From: CAYYYG01 sp964490875
GTDB taxonomy: Bacteria; Patescibacteriota; Microgenomatia; UBA1406; GWC2-37-13
Direction: 5' to 3'
Assembly: GCA_964490875.1 (NCBI GenBank)
Contig: CAZBEF010000013.1
Location: 1-32,267, forward strand
Length of the DNA: 32,267 nucleotides
The translations under genes were made by a program, and so were the position numbers. The notes below the pieces were generated by a model, which saw nothing but the letters and a program-made list of their open reading frames with translations, was not told the DNA's origin and did not search any database. Shown here one piece after another: positions 31,270 through 32,267 of this stretch (position 1 is its first letter; each line of letters begins with the position of its first letter).

Positions 31270-32267
31270 ATGGAACTTATTGTCGATCTTCATATTCACT
31301 CTCACTATTCCCGCGCTACCAGTAAAGATTCTACCCTCGAAGGATTATACCGGTGGGGAAAAATAAAAGGCATTAACATTATTGGCACCGGCGACTTTAC
31401 CCACCCCATGTGGTTTGCCGAATTGAAGGAAAAACTTGAGCCGGCTGAATCGGGATTGTTTCGACTTCGTGAAGACCTTGCCAAACCTATTGATGCCTCT
31501 CTTCCGGAGTCTGTCCGCAACAATCTTATGCGGTTTATTCTCACGGTTGAAATCAGCACCATTTATGCTAAAACGGGAAAAGTACGTAAGCTGCATAATC
31601 TGGTTGTTGCACCTTCTTTTGAAACAGCAGCAGCACTTAACTCGCAACTCGATCGTATCGGGAATTTAAAAGCCGACGGCCGCCCCATTTTGGGAATGGA
31701 CAGCAAACGGCTTCTGCAGATGTGTCTTGACACAGACCGCAGATCACTTTTTATCCCCGCACATATCTGGACGCCATGGTTTGCGATGTTCGGATCAAAG
31801 TCGGGATTCAACAGTATTGAAGAAGCCTTCGAAGAATTAACGCCTGAAATTCGCGCTATCGAAACAGGCTTGTCTTCGGATCCGTTTATGAACTGGCGGT
31901 TGAAGGAATTGCAAAATGTCGCCATAATTTCAAACTCCGATGCTCATTCTCCGCAGAAGTTGGGAAGAGAAGCGACAATAATCGTCTTGAATAATGACGG
32001 CTCGAATACGTCGCGAGTGCGCACGTCTCAAGTCCCGTCGATGTCGGGGGACAATGAGCCTGCTCCCGCGAGTATTCTTCGCCGTCATTTGAAAACGTTA
32101 TCATATGATTCCATAATCGATGCTATCAGGACGAATGACGAAAGACTCGCAGGAACAATCGAATTTTTTCCACAGGAAGGTAAGTACCACTTTGATGGAC
32201 ATCGTGCGTGTAATGTCAAATTTACCCCTCAAGATACAAAAAAGCATAATGGAATTTGTCCGGTCTG
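31270..32267 (+). CDS. Endonuclease Q (EndoQ) family, 3' end missing
   Basis: The ORF runs open to the window edge (332 codons visible). The N-terminus MELIVDLHIHSHYSRATSKD is a PHP-type metal site (DLHIHSHYS), followed by GTGDFTHP, PAHIWTPWFAMFGSKSGF and NSDAHSP, all typical of the EndoQ/TIGR00375 family. Near the visible end KYHFDGHRACNVKF...NGICPV begins the expected zinc-binding domain. EndoQ cuts DNA 5' of deaminated bases (hypoxanthine, uracil, xanthine) and abasic sites; it is best known in archaea and a few bacteria. The residues past the ATG at 31270 match the family start, and the -10 box 6 nt upstream fits it. Confidence 0.88.
   Translation, partial: MELIVDLHIHSHYSRATSKDSTLEGLYRWGKIKGINIIGTGDFTHPMWFAELKEKLEPAESGLFRLREDLAKPIDASLPESVRNNLMRFILTVEISTIYAKTGKVRKLHNLVVAPSFETAAALNSQLDRIGNLKADGRPILGMDSKRLLQMCLDTDRRSLFIPAHIWTPWFAMFGSKSGFNSIEEAFEELTPEIRAIETGLSSDPFMNWRLKELQNVAIISNSDAHSPQKLGREATIIVLNNDGSNTSRVRTSQVPSMSGDNEPAPASILRRHLKTLSYDSIIDAIRTNDERLAGTIEFFPQEGKYHFDGHRACNVKFTPQDTKKHNGICPV

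Noticed and set aside
1..32267. CRISPR arrays, tRNA or rRNA genes, insertion sequences, prophage
   Set aside because: No regularly spaced repeats, tRNA T-loop patterns, transposase or phage motifs were found on reading both strands.

Overview
The window looks like a chromosome segment of a Candidate Phyla Radiation (Patescibacteria) bacterium, most likely of the Microgenomates group. This is inferred from gene content: mevalonate-pathway enzymes, a membrane O-antigen-ligase/TPR protein, a class-F-like sortase, LysM-M23 envelope peptidase, EndoQ, and large secreted enzymes with a short dockerin-like tail. TGA and TAA/TAG all act as stops, so the standard code (or code 11) applies. No rRNA, tRNA, CRISPR array, transposon or phage gene was recognised.

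Layout. 1-467: a strong promoter and a structured leader with a tiny ORF, upstream of rho. 468-2685: rho and a membrane protein. 2686-3442: palindromic REP-like DNA around a CsoR-family repressor with its own operator. 3443-4477: thioredoxin reductase. 4503-6777 (minus): an unknown 209-aa protein and a Tat-type secreted zincin. 6867-9272: convergent MurD and PgeF-like genes (peptidoglycan). 9547-12248: glutamate dehydrogenase with a heptamer repeat inside it, a small Cys protein and a LysM-M23 peptidase. 12298-23750 (minus): five consecutive secreted proteins (GH26, beta-helix lyase-like, GH140/DUF4038-like, DUF5060 glycosidase-like, PQQ-propeller protein), all ending in the same 58-59 residue Cys-containing dockerin-like module. 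23818-26435 (minus): O-antigen-ligase/TPR membrane protein and a stand-alone receiver. 26503-29322: mevalonate cluster (kinase, unknown, Nudix, decarboxylase). 29451-31232: small secreted peptide ending in an NTG motif, sortase, unknown protein. 31270-end: EndoQ, cut by the window edge.

How it works together. The centre of the window is a polysaccharide-attacking operon of about 11.5 kb whose products are exported and share a putative Ca-binding, disulfide-stabilised tail, which is probably a common docking or anchoring device. The best candidate for an undescribed system is this operon together with its module. A second theme is translation initiation: many ATGs lie 6-10 nt after a good -10 box, implying leaderless mRNAs, while only two ORFs have a strong Shine-Dalgarno site. 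A third is a mevalonate cluster with no phosphomevalonate kinase, a decarboxylase with Asn at the usual catalytic Asp, and a Nudix protein lacking the isomerase Cys motif.
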